DNA from: Qipengyuania citrea
GTDB lineage: Bacteria > Pseudomonadota > Alphaproteobacteria > Sphingomonadales > Sphingomonadaceae
Reading direction: 5' to 3'
Length of the DNA stretch: 64,000 bases
NCBI RefSeq assembly: GCF_009828015.1
Contig: NZ_WTYG01000001.1
Location: forward strand, 620,001-684,000
Below the pieces are notes generated by a model, which saw only the letters and a list, made by a program, of their open reading frames with translations, was not told the origin of the DNA and ran no database searches. Position numbers and translations under genes: made by a program. Shown piece by piece: positions 17,770 through 26,651 of this stretch (its first letter is position 1; each line of letters begins with the position of its first letter).

Positions 17770-19539
17770 TCAATGGTCTCCGATCACGCGCAGGAAGCGC
17801 TCGCCATAGGCTTCGAGCTTTTTCGCTCCGATACCGGGGAGCCGGCCCAGTTCGCCGAGCGTGCCGGGGCGCGCGCTGGCCATCTCGCGCAGCGTCGAAT
17901 CGTGGAAGACCACATAGGGCGGCACCTGCGCTTCCTCGGCCAGTTCCTTGCGCAGCGCGCGCAGCGCCTCGAACAATGGATCGCCCACCGGGTTGGGGGT
18001 CGCATCGCCGCGGCGGCGCCGCTGGCGCTTGGGCGGCACAACGATCTCGACCGCGCGCCCGCCGGTCAGGATCGCGCGCGCCGAGCCGCCCAGCGCGAGC
18101 CCGCCATGCTCGGTCGCGACCAGGTCGCCGCGCGCCTGCAACGCCCGCGCGACCGGCTGCAGCAGGCGCGCGTCCTCGCCCTCGACGATCCCGAAGACGC
18201 TCAACCGGTCGTGCCCGCGCTGGCGCACGCGCTCGTCCTCGCTCCCGGTCAGGACCTTCTGCAGGTGGCCCATGCCGAAGCTTTGCCCCGTGCGGTAAAC
18301 CGCCGAGAGCAGCTTGCGCGCCAGCTCGGTGACATCGGTCACGCTCGGCTGTTCGAGGCAATTGTCGCAATTACCGCAGGTCTCGGGCGGGTTCTCCCCG
18401 AAATGGCGCAGCAGCACCGCGCGGCGGCAGGCGGCGGTCTCGACCAGCCCGGCAAGCGCGTCGAGCCGCGCACGCTCCGCGCCGCGCCGCGCCTCGTCGA
18501 TTTCGGCCAGCCGCTGCCGCGCGGTGGCGAAATCACCCGCGCCCCAGAACATCACCGCTTGGGCCGGATCGCCGTCGCGCCCCGCCCGGCCGGTTTCCTG
18601 GTAATAGCCTTCGATCGACTTGGGCACGCCGACATGCGCGACGAAGCGCACGTCGGGCTTGTCGATCCCCATGCCGAAGGCGACCGTGGCGACGATCACC
18701 ATGTCCTCGCTGGTCACGAATGCCGCCTGGTTGGCCGCGCGCGTCCCCGCATCGAGCCCCGCGTGATAGGGCAGCACCGCGCGCCCGGTGGCAGCGGCCA
18801 GCTTGTCCGCCAGATCCTCCACCTTGCGCCGCGTCGGGGCGTAGACGATCCCCGGACCGGGTGCGGCGGCCATCAGATCGGTCAGCTGGCGCACCGGGTT
18901 GTCGCGGTGGCGGATGGCATAGCGGATGTTGGGCCGGTCGAAGCCTGCGAGCACCAGCCCGTCGTCGGGTATGCCCAGCTGCGCCATCACGTCGCTGCGG
19001 GTCTGTTTGTCGGCGGTGGCGGTCAGCGCCAGCCGCGGGACATGCGGGAAGGCATCGAGCATGCTGCGCAGCATGCGGTAGTCGGGGCGGAAGTCGTGCC
19101 CCCATTCGGACACGCAATGCGCCTCGTCGATCGCGAAGAGACATAGTGGTGCGGCACCCAGCAGGTCGCGGAAACCCGGCTGGCTGGCGCGTTCGGGCGC
19201 GACATAGAGCAGGTCCAGTTCGCCCGCGCGGAAGGCATCCTGCGTTTCGCGCCAGTCGGCATCGGCGCTGGTCAGCGTGGCCGCCCGGATGCCGTTGGCG
19301 CGCGCGCTGCGCAGCTGGTCGTGCATCAGCGCGATCAGCGGGCTGATGACCACGCAGGTCCCCGGCAGCATGACTGCGGGCAGCTGGTAGGTCAGCGACT
19401 TGCCCGCCCCCGTCGGCATGACCGCCAGCGTCGACTGCCCGTCCAGCACGCGCGCAACGACCTCTTCCTGCCGCCCGCGGAAACCGTCGAAGCCGAAGAC
19501 ATCCTTGAGGGAATGATATGCGCTGGCGATCCCGGTCAT
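17770..19539 (-). CDS. recQ: ATP-dependent DNA helicase RecQ
   Basis: A 589-residue 3'-5' helicase acting in recombination and replication-fork repair. It has a Walker A MPTGAGKS (Lys47), a DEAH box in AIDEAHCVSEWGHDFRPDY and motif III LTATADKQT. Motif VI is YYQETGRAGRDGD, and the RQC zinc cluster is C-R-R..CGNCDNC. A single C-terminal HRDC domain ends in LPGIGAKKLEAYGERFL. The length is normal. It is the first gene of the minus-strand run; the SPFH gene follows after 57 bases with its own AT-rich promoter. Confidence 0.96.
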   Translation of the reverse strand: MTGIASAYHSLKDVFGFDGFRGRQEEVVARVLDGQSTLAVMPTGAGKSLTYQLPAVMLPGTCVVISPLIALMHDQLRSARANGIRAATLTSADADWRETQDAFRAGELDLLYVAPERASQPGFRDLLGAAPLCLFAIDEAHCVSEWGHDFRPDYRMLRSMLDAFPHVPRLALTATADKQTRSDVMAQLGIPDDGLVLAGFDRPNIRYAIRHRDNPVRQLTDLMAAAPGPGIVYAPTRRKVEDLADKLAAATGRAVLPYHAGLDAGTRAANQAAFVTSEDMVIVATVAFGMGIDKPDVRFVAHVGVPKSIEGYYQETGRAGRDGDPAQAVMFWGAGDFATARQRLAEIDEARRGAERARLDALAGLVETAACRRAVLLRHFGENPPETCGNCDNCLEQPSVTDVTELARKLLSAVYRTGQSFGMGHLQKVLTGSEDERVRQRGHDRLSVFGIVEGEDARLLQPVARALQARGDLVATEHGGLALGGSARAILTGGRAVEIVVPPKRQRRRRGDATPNPVGDPLFEALRALRKELAEEAQVPPYVVFHDSTLREMASARPGTLGELGRLPGIGAKKLEAYGERFLRVIGDH

Positions 19540-19660
19540 GTGCGCCTGATGGCAGATGGTTTGGCGCGCGCAACCGGCGCACCGCGATTTTCCCCTTGCC
19601 CAGCGCCCGTCGCTTGCGCTTTACCCGCCGCGCAAGTTCGAAACCGGAGAGAGAACCGCC

Positions 19661-19948
19661 ATGAAATTCCGTATCGCCCTGACTGCTGCCGCCTCGCTCG
19701 CGCTCGCCGCCTGTGGCAGCAGCGAAGATGCCTCGACCGAAGCCGAGGCCGACACCGTCGAAATGACCGCCGACGAAGCGCTGACCGATGTCGAGGAAAT
19801 GCCGGTCGAGGATCCCGCCGCCAACACCGCCACGGTCGAGATGGACACCGCCTCGCCGAGCGAGGAAGCGGAGATCCAGGAAGCCGGCGACAGCGCCGCC
19901 GATACCGCTGCCGCAGCCATGGATGCGATGGCCGAAGACGCGAACTGA
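19661..19948 (+). CDS. Small acidic lipoprotein of unknown function
   Basis: A 95-residue protein with a lipobox (SLALAAC, Cys20 or so), so it is probably an outer or inner membrane lipoprotein. The mature part is almost entirely Asp, Glu, Ala, Ser and Thr (TEAEADTVEMTADEALTDVE) with hardly any basic residue. GGAGAGAG precedes the ATG by about seven bases. It is divergent from recQ. A second lipoprotein of the same style is at 26652. No function recognised; low complexity makes homology hard to judge. Confidence 0.75.
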   Translation: MKFRIALTAAASLALAACGSSEDASTEAEADTVEMTADEALTDVEEMPVEDPAANTATVEMDTASPSEEAEIQEAGDSAADTAAAAMDAMAEDAN

Positions 19949-20037
19949 CCGGCCTGCACACGCGCCGCGTTCTTCCGGACGCAGCCACGCCGTAACGTCC
20001 TTTGCGCGGCCCGTGTGTACGCCTAGCCTTCGCGTCC

Positions 20038-20289
20038 ATGACCCGACTCGTCGCCCCTGCCGCCGCGCTGCTTGCGCTGTCCGCCACGCTCGCCTGCAGC
20101 GATAGCAGCGAGGGCGATCAGCCGCCCGGAGCCGTGACCCAGAGCGAGGCTGCCGCGCTCGACGATGCGGCCGCCATGATCGACGAGCGGCGCCTGCCCG
20201 AAGGCCTCGTGCCCGACGACGGGGCGATGCCGCCCGCCGCGGCCCCGCGCGAAACGGGCGGACCGGAACCAATGGAGCTTCCTCAATGA
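20038..20289 (+). CDS. Small lipoprotein of unknown function at head of acyl-CoA operon
   Basis: An 83-residue protein with a signal peptide and lipobox (LSATLAC then SDSS). The mature part is short and Pro/Ala/Asp-rich with MIDERRLPEGLVPDDG. Its last four bases overlap the start of the acyl-CoA dehydrogenase (ATGA at 20286-20289), so it is translationally coupled to a cytoplasmic catabolic operon, which is unusual. No function is assignable. Confidence 0.65.
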   Translation: MTRLVAPAAALLALSATLACSDSSEGDQPPGAVTQSEAAALDDAAAMIDERRLPEGLVPDDGAMPPAAAPRETGGPEPMELPQ

Positions 20290-21470
20290 GTGTCACCACT
20301 GCCCCCGGCATGGATGCCGAAACCTTCGACCAGTTCCTCGACCAGCTCGAACGCTATGTCCGCGAACGGCTGATCCCGGCCGAGACCGAAGTCATCGCCA
20401 ACGACCGCATCCCCGACGATATCGTCGCGGAAATGAAGGAGATGGGGCTGTTCGGCCTGACCGTGCCCGAAGATTTCGGCGGCGCCGGCCTCAACACCAC
20501 CCAATATGCCAAGGTCGTGCAGACGATGGCCTATGCCGCGCCCGCCTATCGCTCGATCTTCTCGATCAATGTGGGCATGTTCAATTCGGCGATCAAGAAT
20601 GGCGGGACCGACGCGCAGAAGGCGGAATGGTGGCCCAGGATCGCCGAGGGTGCGATCGCCTGCTTCGGCCTGACCGAACCCGGTTCGGGCAGCGACAGCG
20701 CCGCCATGGCGACCACTGCGCGGCCCGATCCCGAAGGCAACGGCTGGATCATCAACGGGACCAAGCGCTACATCACCAATGCCCCGCATGCCGATGTCGG
20801 GCTGATCATGGCCCGCACCGAGAAGGACGCGCAGCCCAAGAACGCGCATGTCAGCGCCTTCATCGTGCCGATGGACACGCCCGGCGTATCGACCAGCAGC
20901 CCCGACAAGAAGATGGGCCAGGCGGGCAGCCATATCTCCGACATCATGCTCGACGACGTGCACGTCCCCGGCGACGCGTTGCTGGGCGAGCAGACCGGGC
21001 AGGGCTTCCGCTTCGCCATGATGAGCCTCGACAATGGCCGTATCTCGGTCGGTGCGGCGAGCACCGGCTATGCGCGCCGCGCGCTCGATTCGGCGCTCAA
21101 ATACGCCAATGAGCGGCAGGCGTTCGGCGAACCGATTGCCAATTTCCAGCTGATCCAGCAGATGCTCAGCGAAAGCTGGACCGAAATCTACGCTGCCGAA
21201 GCGATGATGGCCGATGTCACCGCGCGGGTCGATCGCGGCGAGAACACCGTCAAGCACGCCGCCGCCTTCAAGGTGTTCGCCTCCGAAATGTGCGGCCGCG
21301 TGGTCGACCGGGTGGTGCAGATCTACGGCGGGGCGGGCTATCTGGCCGAATACGACGCCGAACGCTTCTTCCGCGATGCGCGCATCTACCGCATCTATGA
21401 AGGCACCACGCAGATCCTCCAGCTGCAGATCGCCAAGCACATGCTGCGCGATTATGCGGCGGGATTGTAG
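20286..21470 (+). CDS. Acyl-CoA dehydrogenase
   Basis: A 394-residue FAD flavoprotein that introduces an alpha-beta double bond into an acyl-CoA. The family blocks are present: FGLTVPEDFGGAGL, ACFGLTEPGSGSDSAAM (FAD-binding), YITNAPHADV, ISVGAASTGYARRALDSAL, and near the C-terminus QIYGGAGYLAEYDAERFFRDARI followed by YEGTTQILQL. The Glu in IYEGTTQI is the usual catalytic-base position. It is first enzyme of a four-gene run with a CoA-transferase, thiolase and hot-dog dehydratase. Chain length or substrate class is not determined. Confidence 0.94.
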   Translation: MSVTTAPGMDAETFDQFLDQLERYVRERLIPAETEVIANDRIPDDIVAEMKEMGLFGLTVPEDFGGAGLNTTQYAKVVQTMAYAAPAYRSIFSINVGMFNSAIKNGGTDAQKAEWWPRIAEGAIACFGLTEPGSGSDSAAMATTARPDPEGNGWIINGTKRYITNAPHADVGLIMARTEKDAQPKNAHVSAFIVPMDTPGVSTSSPDKKMGQAGSHISDIMLDDVHVPGDALLGEQTGQGFRFAMMSLDNGRISVGAASTGYARRALDSALKYANERQAFGEPIANFQLIQQMLSESWTEIYAAEAMMADVTARVDRGENTVKHAAAFKVFASEMCGRVVDRVVQIYGGAGYLAEYDAERFFRDARIYRIYEGTTQILQLQIAKHMLRDYAAGL

Positions 21471-21473
21471 CGC

Positions 21474-22712
21474 GTGTACCAGCTTCTCGACGGACTGAGC
21501 ATTATCGAGGCCTCGAGCTTCGTCGCCTCGCCCACCGCCGGCCTCTATTGCGCGCAATTGGGCGCCGAAGTGATCCGCGTCGATCACAAGGAAGGCGGGC
21601 TCGATTACGATCGCTACATGCTGACCGAGCAGGGCCGCAGCCTGAGCTGGGAAAACCTCAACCGGGCGAAGAAATCGGTCGCGCTCGACCTGCGCAGCGG
21701 CGAGGGGCGCGAACTGCTGGTCGCGCTGTCGGCCAATACGGGCAATCTCATCACCAACCTGCCGGAAAAGAGCTTCCTCGGGCATGGTGCCATCGCCGCG
21801 CAGCAGCCCGAAGGCGCGCCCGAACTGGTCAGCGTGCGCATCATGGGCTGGCACGATGGGCGCCAGGCGATGGATTTCACCGTCAATGCGGCAAGCGGTT
21901 ATCCGCTGATGTGCGGGCCCGAAGACTGGGACATGGCCAATGCGCCGCCGGTCAACCAGGTACTGCCCGCATGGGACTTCATCACCGGCGCCTATTGCGC
22001 CTTCGCGCTGCTCGCCGCGCTGCGCCAGCGCGATGCGACGGGCCAGGGCAGCGAATTGCGCGTGCCGCTGGGCGATGTCGCGATCGGGACCATGGCCAAC
22101 AGCGGCGCATTGGCCGAGATGCTCTATCGCGGCGGCGACCGCGAACGGCTGGGCAATGCGATCTGGGGCGCGTTCGGGCGCGACTTCCGCAGCCGCGACG
22201 GGGTGCGCTTCATGGTCGCGGCACTGACGGCCAAGCAATGGGACGGCCTCGTCGCCGCCTTCGGGATCGCGGACGCGATTGCCGCGCTCGAGGCCGAGCT
22301 GGGCGTGTGCTTCGCCGATGGCGACCGGCCACGCTTCGAACACCGGCACCGCCTGTTCGCGCTGTTCCAGGAGCGCGCGGACAGGATGGACTGGCACGAA
22401 TTGTCCGCCAGTCTCGCCGCGCATGGCACCACTTTCGAACGCTACCGCACGATGCACGAAGCGGCGAACGACGCCGCGCTGGTGGCCGACAACCCGCTGT
22501 TCGGTGCTTCGCCCGCCAATCCCAGCGGCTTCGAATATCCGGCCACGCGCAGCTTTGCGAACATCCCTTCGCGCGAAGCCGCTGCGCCCGCACCCGCGCC
22601 CTATCTGGGCCAGCACACCGAGGAAGTGCTCGCCGAACGGCTCGGCCTGTCCTCGGGCGCGATCGGCAAGCTCGTCGATCGCGATATCGCCCGCCTCTCC
22701 GACAAGGATTAA
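21474..22712 (+). CDS. CaiB/BaiF (class III) CoA-transferase
   Basis: A 412-residue family III CoA-transferase. It opens with LDGLSIIEASSFVASPTAGL, then GAEVIRVDH and NRAKKSVALDLRSGEG, all typical. The putative catalytic Asp is in PAWDFITGAYCAFALLAAL. GTG 21474 lies three bases after the upstream stop. Family III enzymes move CoA between acids or within a dicarboxylic acid; the substrate here is unknown. Pairing with a FAS1-like/mesaconyl-type hydratase downstream raises a C4-C5 dicarboxylate-CoA possibility, as inference only. Confidence 0.9.
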   Translation: MYQLLDGLSIIEASSFVASPTAGLYCAQLGAEVIRVDHKEGGLDYDRYMLTEQGRSLSWENLNRAKKSVALDLRSGEGRELLVALSANTGNLITNLPEKSFLGHGAIAAQQPEGAPELVSVRIMGWHDGRQAMDFTVNAASGYPLMCGPEDWDMANAPPVNQVLPAWDFITGAYCAFALLAALRQRDATGQGSELRVPLGDVAIGTMANSGALAEMLYRGGDRERLGNAIWGAFGRDFRSRDGVRFMVAALTAKQWDGLVAAFGIADAIAALEAELGVCFADGDRPRFEHRHRLFALFQERADRMDWHELSASLAAHGTTFERYRTMHEAANDAALVADNPLFGASPANPSGFEYPATRSFANIPSREAAAPAPAPYLGQHTEEVLAERLGLSSGAIGKLVDRDIARLSDKD

Positions 22713-22715
22713 GCC

Positions 22716-23948
22716 ATGACGACACTCCGCCGCGTAGCCATCTGCAAACCCCTGCGTACACCGGTCGGCAAGTTCCTCGGCAGCCTCGCTCCGCTCGAGG
22801 CCGGCGCGCTCGGCGCAGTGATCATCAAGGCGCTAGTCGAACGCAGCGGGACCGACCCGCTGCGGGTGGACGACGTCGTCTTCAGCCAGGGCTATGGCAG
22901 CGGCGAGGCCCCGGCGATCGGGCGCTGGAGCTGGCTGGCGGCGGGCTATCCGATCGAGGTGCCGGGCTTCCAGCTCGACCGGCGCTGCGGCTCGGGCCTG
23001 CAGGCGGTCGCGACTGCGGCGATGATGGTGCAGACCGGCGTCGCCGACTGCGTGCTCGCGGGCGGGGTCGAGAGCATGTCCAATGTCGAACATTACACCA
23101 CCAAGGCGCGCCACGGCGCACGGCTGGGCGACATGGTGCTGTGGGACCGGTTGACGCGCGGGCGGTTGATGAGCCAGCCGATCGAACGTTTCGGCGTGAT
23201 CACCGGCATGATCGAGACCGCCGAAAATCTCGCCAAGGATTACGACATCAGCCGCGAGGCCGCCGACGCATTCGCGGTGCGCAGCCACCAGAACGCCGCC
23301 CGCGCCTGGGCCGAAGGCCGGTTCGACGACCAGCTGGTCCCGGTGGAAATCCCGCAGCGGCGCGGCGATCCGGTGGTCTTCGCGCGTGACGAGGGTTTCC
23401 GCGAGGATGCCAGCATGGACACGCTGGGCAAGCTGCGCCCGATCGACGGCAAGCGCGATGCGGATGCGATCGTGACGGCGGGCAATGCCAGCCAGCAGAA
23501 CGACGCCGCCGCCGCCTGCCTGGTGGTGGCGGAGGACAAGGTGGAGGAATTGGGCCTCGAACCGATCCTGTGGTTCCATTCGTGGAGCGCGGCCGGCTGC
23601 GATCCCAGCCGGATGGGGATCGGCCCCGTTCCCGCGGTCGAACGGCTGTTCGCCAAGACCAATATGGGCTGGGACGATATCGGGCTGATCGAACTCAACG
23701 AGGCGTTCGCGCCGCAGGCGCTCGCCGTGCTGAAGGGCTGGGGTTTCGCCGAGGACGACAGCCGCCGCGAGCTGGTCAACGTCAACGGGTCGGGCATTTC
23801 GCTGGGCCACCCGATCGGCGCGACGGGGATCCGCATCCTCGCCGACATGGCGCATGAAATGCAGCGCCGCGAGGTGCGCTACGGACTCGAGACCATGTGC
23901 ATCGGCGGGGGCCAGGGAATGGCCGCCGTCTTCGAACGCGCCGCCTGA
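22716..23948 (+). CDS. Thiolase (acetyl-CoA C-acyltransferase)
   Basis: A 410-residue thiolase that cleaves or forms beta-ketoacyl-CoA. The nucleophilic Cys is in LDRRCGSGLQA, with NEAFAPQ, GHPIGATG (His) and TMCIGGGQG (second Cys). All catalytic residues are present. Three bases separate it from the CoA-transferase stop, and its stop overlaps the following start (TGATG at 23946-23950). Together with its neighbours it would complete a beta-oxidation-like sequence. Whether it works in degradation or synthesis is not shown. Confidence 0.94.
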   Translation: MTTLRRVAICKPLRTPVGKFLGSLAPLEAGALGAVIIKALVERSGTDPLRVDDVVFSQGYGSGEAPAIGRWSWLAAGYPIEVPGFQLDRRCGSGLQAVATAAMMVQTGVADCVLAGGVESMSNVEHYTTKARHGARLGDMVLWDRLTRGRLMSQPIERFGVITGMIETAENLAKDYDISREAADAFAVRSHQNAARAWAEGRFDDQLVPVEIPQRRGDPVVFARDEGFREDASMDTLGKLRPIDGKRDADAIVTAGNASQQNDAAAACLVVAEDKVEELGLEPILWFHSWSAAGCDPSRMGIGPVPAVERLFAKTNMGWDDIGLIELNEAFAPQALAVLKGWGFAEDDSRRELVNVNGSGISLGHPIGATGIRILADMAHEMQRREVRYGLETMCIGGGQGMAAVFERAA

Positions 23949-24802
23949 TGTCCGATTGGGCCGACTGGATCGGGCGCGAGCAGCGCGCGGCAGACCGGCT
24001 CGATCCGGCGCTCGCCGCGCGGTGGTACGCGACCTTCGATCACGGCGCGCCGGCCTCGACCGCCATGCCGCAGGGGATCCATTTCTGCCTCTGCACGCCC
24101 GAAGCACCGACTGCGCGGCTGGGCCCCGACGGGCATCCGCTGCGCGAGGACGACCCGGCGAGCTTCCTGCCCCCGATCCCGCTGCCGCGGCGGATGTGGG
24201 CGTCGAGCGATATCGAATTCCGCGCCCCCATGACGATCGGTGCGACGATCGAGCGGACCAGCCGCGTCGTCTCGATCACGCCTAAGTCGGGCAGCCGCGG
24301 CGAAATGGTTTTCGTCGAGATCGACCACGAGACCAGCGCCGACGGCAAACTCGCCGTGCGCGAGCGGCAGAGCGCGGTCTATCTCGAGGCGCTGGCACCC
24401 GATGCCCCCCTGTCGCCGCCGGCACCATCCCCCGAAGTGTTCGACCCGCAGGCATGGGACCTCCATCGCCAGCTTGTGCCCGATACGCGGCTGCTGTTCC
24501 GCTATTCGGCGCTGACCTTCAACACCCACCGCATCCATTACGATGCGCCCTATGCGCTGGAGCAGGAGCGCTATCGCGGCCTGGTGGTCCACGGCCCGCT
24601 GACCGCCAGCCTGCTGCTGCAACTGGCCGCCGAACGCTTTGGCGAGAACCGGCTGGCGCAGTTTGGTTTCCGCGGGGTCAGCCCCGCGATTGCCGGCGAA
24701 GCGCTGCATCTGGTGCTGCGCGGGGCCGGCGACGACATCGAGCTCGCCGCTTTCGCAGGGGACGGGCGGCAGGTGACAAAAGCCTCTGCCCGCCTCGCCT
24801 AG
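23948..24802 (+). CDS. MaoC / FAS1-like hot-dog dehydratase
   Basis: A 284-residue protein with two hot-dog folds. The N-terminal half (residues about 1-140) is a FAS1-like dehydratase domain (LPPIPLPRRMWASSDIEF, ISRGE-type strands). The C-terminal half has LLFRYSALTFNTHRIHYD, the MaoC hydratase box with Asn/His, then LVVHGPLTASLLL. Close families include mesaconyl-C4-CoA hydratases and 3-hydroxyacyl-thioester dehydratases. It is the last gene of the acyl-CoA operon; its TAG overlaps the convergent PPK2 stop through a CTAG. Confidence 0.88.
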   Translation: MSDWADWIGREQRAADRLDPALAARWYATFDHGAPASTAMPQGIHFCLCTPEAPTARLGPDGHPLREDDPASFLPPIPLPRRMWASSDIEFRAPMTIGATIERTSRVVSITPKSGSRGEMVFVEIDHETSADGKLAVRERQSAVYLEALAPDAPLSPPAPSPEVFDPQAWDLHRQLVPDTRLLFRYSALTFNTHRIHYDAPYALEQERYRGLVVHGPLTASLLLQLAAERFGENRLAQFGFRGVSPAIAGEALHLVLRGAGDDIELAAFAGDGRQVTKASARLA

Positions 24803-25569
24803 TCGCTCGGGAAGCTCTCGATCGGTTCGATCACCGTATAGCGTTCGACTTTGGGCTCGCGGCCCAGCGGCGGAAAGTCGATCTGCGGCGGTGCGACACG
24901 CGTATCCGGCAGGCGGTCGAGCAGGTCGCGCAGCAGCGTCAGTCGGCCGCGCTTCTGGTCGTTGAAATCGACCAGTGTCCACGGCGCCCATTCGGTATGC
25001 GTCGCCGCCAGCATCGCCTCACGCGCTTCGGTATAGGCATCGTATTTCCCCCGCGCCGCCAGGTCGACGGGGGACAGCTTCCACCGTTTGAGCGGATCGT
25101 CCAGCCGTTCGCGCAGCCGTTCCTCCTGCTGCGCCTGATCGGTGCCGAGCCAGTATTTGAACAGCAAGATGCCGTCATCGACCAGCATCTTCTCGAAGGT
25201 CGGGGCCTGCTCGAGAAACCGTGCGACCTGCGGCGCATCGGCATAGCCCATGACCTTCTCGACGCCCGCGCGATTGTACCAGCTGCGATCGAACAGCACG
25301 ATTTCGCCCGCGCTCGGCAGGTGCCGGACATAACGCTGGAAATACCACTGGCTCTGTTCGGCCTCGGTCGGCTTGGCAAGCGCGGCGATATGGCACTGGC
25401 GCGGGTTGAGTTTTTCGGACACCGCGCGAATCGCGCCGCCCTTGCCCGCAGTATCGCGCCCCTCGAACAGGACGACGATGCGCTGCCCCGTCGCTTGCGC
25501 CCAGCGCGCCATTGCGGCCAGTTCCTCGCGCATCGGTGCGAGCGCGGCCTTGTAGTCCCTCGATTTCAT
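24799..25569 (-). CDS. Polyphosphate kinase 2 (PPK2)
   Basis: A 256-residue P-loop kinase that transfers phosphate between polyphosphate and nucleotides. Walker A is FEGRDTAGKGG (residues 36-45), Walker B LFDRSWYNRAGVE, and the lid module is KYWLGTDQAQQEERLRERLDDPLK split by RWKLSPVDL. A short PPK2 of this length matches class I. ATG 25569 is preferred because GAGGG lies about five bases upstream; an in-frame GTG at 25572 is immediately before. The acyl-CoA operon runs into it convergently with overlapping stop codons. Confidence 0.93.
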   Translation of the reverse strand: MKSRDYKAALAPMREELAAMARWAQATGQRIVVLFEGRDTAGKGGAIRAVSEKLNPRQCHIAALAKPTEAEQSQWYFQRYVRHLPSAGEIVLFDRSWYNRAGVEKVMGYADAPQVARFLEQAPTFEKMLVDDGILLFKYWLGTDQAQQEERLRERLDDPLKRWKLSPVDLAARGKYDAYTEAREAMLAATHTEWAPWTLVDFNDQKRGRLTLLRDLLDRLPDTRVAPPQIDFPPLGREPKVERYTVIEPIESFPSD

Positions 25570-25599
25570 CACGCCCTCGGCATTTGTGTGCGGCCGCCA

Positions 25600-25612
25600 A
25601 TGATAGTATCAT
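25600..25612. promoter_or_regulatory. Palindrome in ppk2-phhA divergent promoter
   Basis: ATGATAGTATCAT is a perfect 13-base inverted repeat centred on 25606, eleven bases before the phhA start and about 30 bases upstream of the PPK2 start. It could be a regulator site or part of a -10 region. No matching regulator gene is adjacent. Confidence 0.35.
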
Positions 25613-25622
25613 CCGCGACGAT

Positions 25623-26561
25623 ATGGCTACACTTGCACAGACCGAACAGGATTTTACCCGTTTGCCGGACCTTCCGGCAGAGGTATTCACCGCCCCGCTC
25701 AAGAAACCGGACCGCGTGGGCGACGACTGGCTCGAGCCCGAACAGACCCAGTATTCGAGCGACGACGACGCGATCTGGAACGACCTGTTCGAACGGCAGA
25801 TGAAGGTGCTGCCGGGGCGCGCGGCCAGCGCGTTCATGGCCGGGCTAGACAAGCTTGACCTCAGCCGCGGCGGGGTGCCCGAATTCGGCCGCCTGTCCGA
25901 AGAGCTCGATACGCTCACCGGGTGGAGCGTGGTTCCCGTGCCGATGCTGATCCCCGATCACGTGTTCTTCTGGCACCTGGCCAACCGGCGCTTCCCCGCG
26001 GGCAATTTCATCCGCACGCGCGAGACCTTCGATTATATTCAGGAACCCGACGTGTTCCACGACGTGTTCGGCCACGTCCCGATGCTGACCGATCCGGTCT
26101 ATGCCGATTACATGCAGGAATATGGCCGCGCGGGCTGGAAGGCGATGCGCTACAACCGGCTCAAGGCGCTCGGTTCGCTCTACTGGTACACCGTTGAATT
26201 CGGGCTGCTGCAGGAAGCCGACGGGATCAAGGCCTATGGGGCGGGGATCCTCTCGGGCCCGACCGAGGTGGTGTATGCCACCGAGGCCAAGAGCCCCAAC
26301 CGCATCATGCTCAATGTCGACCGCGTCATGCGCACCGACTACGTGATCAGCGATCTGCAGCCGACCTATTTCGTGATCGAGAGCTTCGAGGACCTCTACC
26401 GCCAGACGGTCGAGCGCGATTTCGACCAGCTCTACAAAAGCCTCGGGCCCGGGTTCACCTATGCCAACACCGCGGTGATCGATGTCGACCATGTGGTGAA
26501 CCACGGCTCGCTCGAATACACGCTGCGCGGCGGACGCGGATCGGGCGCGGCCCCGGTCTGA
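25623..26561 (+). CDS. phhA: Phenylalanine 4-monooxygenase (phenylalanine hydroxylase)
   Basis: A 312-residue pterin-dependent iron enzyme that converts phenylalanine to tyrosine. The iron ligands are His146 and His151 in PDVFHDVFGHVPML and Glu192 in LYWYTVEFGLL. The pterin-binding region and ISDLQPTYFVIESFE also fit bacterial PhhA. The length is typical of the single-domain bacterial form, with no ACT domain. No strong ribosome-binding site precedes ATG 25623. A pterin-recycling enzyme (phhB) is not adjacent. A short palindrome lies in the promoter. Confidence 0.96.
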   Translation: MATLAQTEQDFTRLPDLPAEVFTAPLKKPDRVGDDWLEPEQTQYSSDDDAIWNDLFERQMKVLPGRAASAFMAGLDKLDLSRGGVPEFGRLSEELDTLTGWSVVPVPMLIPDHVFFWHLANRRFPAGNFIRTRETFDYIQEPDVFHDVFGHVPMLTDPVYADYMQEYGRAGWKAMRYNRLKALGSLYWYTVEFGLLQEADGIKAYGAGILSGPTEVVYATEAKSPNRIMLNVDRVMRTDYVISDLQPTYFVIESFEDLYRQTVERDFDQLYKSLGPGFTYANTAVIDVDHVVNHGSLEYTLRGGRGSGAAPV

Positions 26562-26602
26562 CCTCCGCAAGGTCCGGCGAAAAGCAGCGTCCAACGAAAA
26601 AC

Positions 26603-26626
26603 GGCCCCGGATCGCTCCGGGGCCGC
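26603..26626 (-). terminator. Rho-independent terminator of the acidic lipoprotein gene
   Basis: A perfect ten-base-pair stem, CGGCCCCGGA/TCCGGGGCCG with a TCGC loop, is followed on the minus strand by five T residues. It ends the 26652-26903 gene. Confidence 0.9.
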
Positions 26627-26651
26627 ATGATCGCATAACGATCGACGATGC

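Noticed and set aside
20283-22616. A 777-codon minus-strand frame opposite the acyl-CoA dehydrogenase and CoA-transferase
   Set aside because: Compositionally His/Arg/Gly-rich, no motif, and antisense to two convincing enzymes.
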